A stretch of 5,061 nt of DNA from Phycisphaerales bacterium UBA6054. Lineage in GTDB: Bacteria; Planctomycetota; Phycisphaerae; Phycisphaerales; UBA1924. Where the stretch lies: the NCBI GenBank assembly GCA_002429045.1, contig DIYM01000141.1:1-5061 (forward strand), in the 5' to 3' direction. Positions within the stretch are counted from its first letter, which is position 1. Each line of letters starts with the position of its first letter. The translations under genes were made by a program, and so were the position numbers. Positions 3,681 through 5,061 of the stretch are shown piece after piece. The notes beneath the pieces are model-generated. The model worked only from the letters and a program-made list of their open reading frames with translations, was not told the DNA's origin and did not search any database.

Positions 3681-5061
3681 ATGTCACAAAGCCGCCCATA
3701 TCGAGTTCGGTCCCGTCCTCTCCGTGCTGTCGGCACCGTGTTGCTGGCGGCTTGCGCGGTGATCGTGCTCGGTTGTGCGCTGCTGAGCGTACACCACGCC
3801 AACTCGCAACGTGAGCAACTGAGCAGCGGGCGCGTTCAACTGGCACACTCCATGTTGCGAGCCGCAGCCAACGCGGGGGTTGACTTTGAGTCTGATGGCT
3901 TTGCCGCGATGCTGAATGCGATCGGAGAGGCTCACGGTATTGCGGCTGCGGGAATCCTGAGCGACCACGTCGTGAACCACACTTCTGATCCCGTATGGCA
4001 TGGGAGAGTGCTGTCTTCACTGCCTCTTGAGACGGCAACCGTGGACGTTGTACGTGGTGACAACACACTCACACTTTGGGTCATCCCTGAGGAACACCAA
4101 AGGCATTGGCAGGCATGGGTACTCTCACCGATCGGCATGCTGCTCGGGGGTGGCACCATCCTGTTGGGTGGGATGTTGACGTGGTTCCGCAAGCGTGACC
4201 GAGAATTGGGCACGGTCGTCTCCGCGGTTCGAGCGTTTGTGGGCGGGGAGCGGAGCAGGGGCGGTCTGCAGGTCGATGCCGGGTTTGGCCCCACCGCCGC
4301 GGGGTGGAACACGGTGGTGGAGGCCCTCACCGAATCGGTCTCCCAGACGATGGACTCACAGTCATCCGTGACAAACCAGAGCCCAGAATTCGCGGGCGAA
4401 TTTGTCTTGCGTGCCCTTCCCTGGGGCATCGTGGTCAAGGACGCCGCAGGAGATTCGATATACGAGAACAACGCCGCGGGGCACATGCTCGGGCTGTTGC
4501 GCAGCGACTCCGGCGAAGGAATGGGCATCCCGGAAGTCCACGACACCATCCAGTCGATCTGCAAAGGCGAGCGGAAGACGCCTTGGACCAAGGCGTTCGA
4601 GCATGACAGCATGGAGCAGACTTCGATTCGGGTGCATGTGATGCCGGTGGAAGTCTCCAACACCATGCAGATTGTGATCCTGCTCGAAGACATCACCAAG
4701 CAGCACATGGCCGAGAAAGCGCGTGAGACTTTCCTGGCCCATGCGACCCATGAATTGCGGACGCCCCTGACCAACATTCGTCTGTATGCCGAACAGGCTT
4801 CGGAAGACAATGAATTACCGGCTTCAGAACGCAACCGCGCCCTGAATGTCATCAACCAAGAGTCGCGGCGTCTTGAGCGTTTGGTGGGCGACATGCTCAG
4901 TTCGGCCGAGATCGAGAACGGCTCGATGCAATTGCGCATCGATGACGTGCGGCTGGATGCGTTCTTTGCAGAGTTGCAAGAGGATTATGCGGCCCAAGCC
5001 GCGCAGCGCGAGATTGCCCTGGCGTTTGACCTGCCGCCCAAGATGCCGGTGATCGAGGCCG
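3681..5061 (+). CDS. Membrane sensor histidine kinase, N-terminal part (3' end outside window)
   Basis: The frame is open for 460 codons to the window edge. The product is a two-component sensor kinase that should autophosphorylate on histidine and pass phosphate to a response regulator. After a basic N-terminus (MSQSRPYRVRSRP) comes membrane segment 1 (about 14-36), an extracytoplasmic domain of about 110 residues that I do not recognise (37-146), and membrane segment 2 (about 149-168) ending in WFRKRDRE. Residues 170-225 are in the HAMP position but lack a clear HAMP signature. Residues 238-340 look like a PAS domain (EFVLRALPWGIVVKDAAGD, ending LLEDITKQ). The HisKA domain follows, with the H-box FLAHATHELRTPLTNIR and phosphoacceptor His357, then the second helix ESRRLERLVGDMLSSAEIENG (394-414). 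The N, G and F boxes of the ATPase domain lie beyond the edge. An in-frame stop at 3636-3638 leaves ATG 3681 as the only ordinary start that keeps membrane segment 1; it has no Shine-Dalgarno. GC content is lower than in the genes to the left. Confidence 0.93.
   Translation, partial: MSQSRPYRVRSRPLRAVGTVLLAACAVIVLGCALLSVHHANSQREQLSSGRVQLAHSMLRAAANAGVDFESDGFAAMLNAIGEAHGIAAAGILSDHVVNHTSDPVWHGRVLSSLPLETATVDVVRGDNTLTLWVIPEEHQRHWQAWVLSPIGMLLGGGTILLGGMLTWFRKRDRELGTVVSAVRAFVGGERSRGGLQVDAGFGPTAAGWNTVVEALTESVSQTMDSQSSVTNQSPEFAGEFVLRALPWGIVVKDAAGDSIYENNAAGHMLGLLRSDSGEGMGIPEVHDTIQSICKGERKTPWTKAFEHDSMEQTSIRVHVMPVEVSNTMQIVILLEDITKQHMAEKARETFLAHATHELRTPLTNIRLYAEQASEDNELPASERNRALNVINQESRRLERLVGDMLSSAEIENGSMQLRIDDVRLDAFFAELQEDYAAQAAQREIALAFDLPPKMPVIEA

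Noticed and set aside
3768..3779. Possible lipobox (VLGC, Cys32) at the end of the first kinase membrane segment
   Set aside because: The residue at -2 is leucine rather than a small one, and a two-membrane-segment kinase does not need lipid anchoring.
3006..3802. Open frames across the tRNA cluster, both strands, with segments such as GSSPVSPT, AGFEPATCRLQI and ARQDSNLRRRTP
   Set aside because: These are the familiar spurious peptides made by translating tRNA genes and their complements, which recur in databases. They are not real proteins.
3605..3814. Small + strand frame of 69 residues overlapping the kinase start
   Set aside because: It starts inside the leader palindrome, has no ribosome-binding site or motif, and overlaps the kinase's membrane segment in another frame.
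3932..4939. Antisense open frame of 335 residues opposite the kinase
   Set aside because: The + strand frame here has clear HisKA, PAS-like and membrane features; the antisense product is serine- and threonine-rich with no motif.
1..5061. CRISPR array, insertion sequence or transposase, rRNA gene
   Set aside because: I saw no regularly spaced repeats, no terminal inverted repeats with a transposase, and no rRNA-like sequence.

Overview
The window is a high-GC bacterial chromosome segment. Coding lines on the left run at about 67-78% GC when single 60-base lines are counted by hand. GC content, weak or absent Shine-Dalgarno sequences before several genes, and an enlarged prepilin peptidase with an inserted segment fit a planctomycete, perhaps Phycisphaerae. 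That placement is inference; no marker gene in the window proves it.

All convincing genes lie on the + strand. Left part (1-740): the C-terminal end of exonuclease VII large subunit (xseA, cut by the window edge), then the small subunit xseB, which together form one nuclease. Next (820-2217) is a 465-residue type IV prepilin peptidase with both cysteine pairs, both catalytic aspartates and a large insertion between the aspartates. Then (2296-2961) comes an OmpA/MotB-type lipoprotein with a lipobox, coiled coil and peptidoglycan-binding domain, probably with its own promoter.

Middle part (2974-3481): a GGGC-repeat tract with strong G-quadruplex potential, then three tRNA genes: Val(GAC), Thr(TGT) and Tyr(GTA). 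The Val gene is a self-contained unit with promoter and intrinsic terminator. Perfect hairpins end 6-7 bases before both the Thr and the Tyr gene, and a longer imperfect hairpin follows Tyr. The Thr gene has a T-T mismatch in its anticodon stem. None of the three encodes CCA, so all need CCA-adding enzyme.

Right part (3426-5061): a 255-base leader with a candidate promoter and hairpins, then an open frame from 3681 off the window end that encodes a membrane sensor histidine kinase (two membrane segments, extracytoplasmic domain, PAS-like region, HisKA). Sampled lines of this gene have clearly lower GC (52-58%) than the genes to the left, suggesting a different history. The catalytic ATPase domain and any response regulator lie outside the window.

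Most of the window is housekeeping. I did not find a clearly new multi-gene system. The points most worth checking are the peptidase insertion and its two G8 tracts, the hairpin-tRNA arrangement, the mismatched tRNA-Thr, the possible clamp-binding tail of XseA, and the low-GC kinase beside the tRNA genes.
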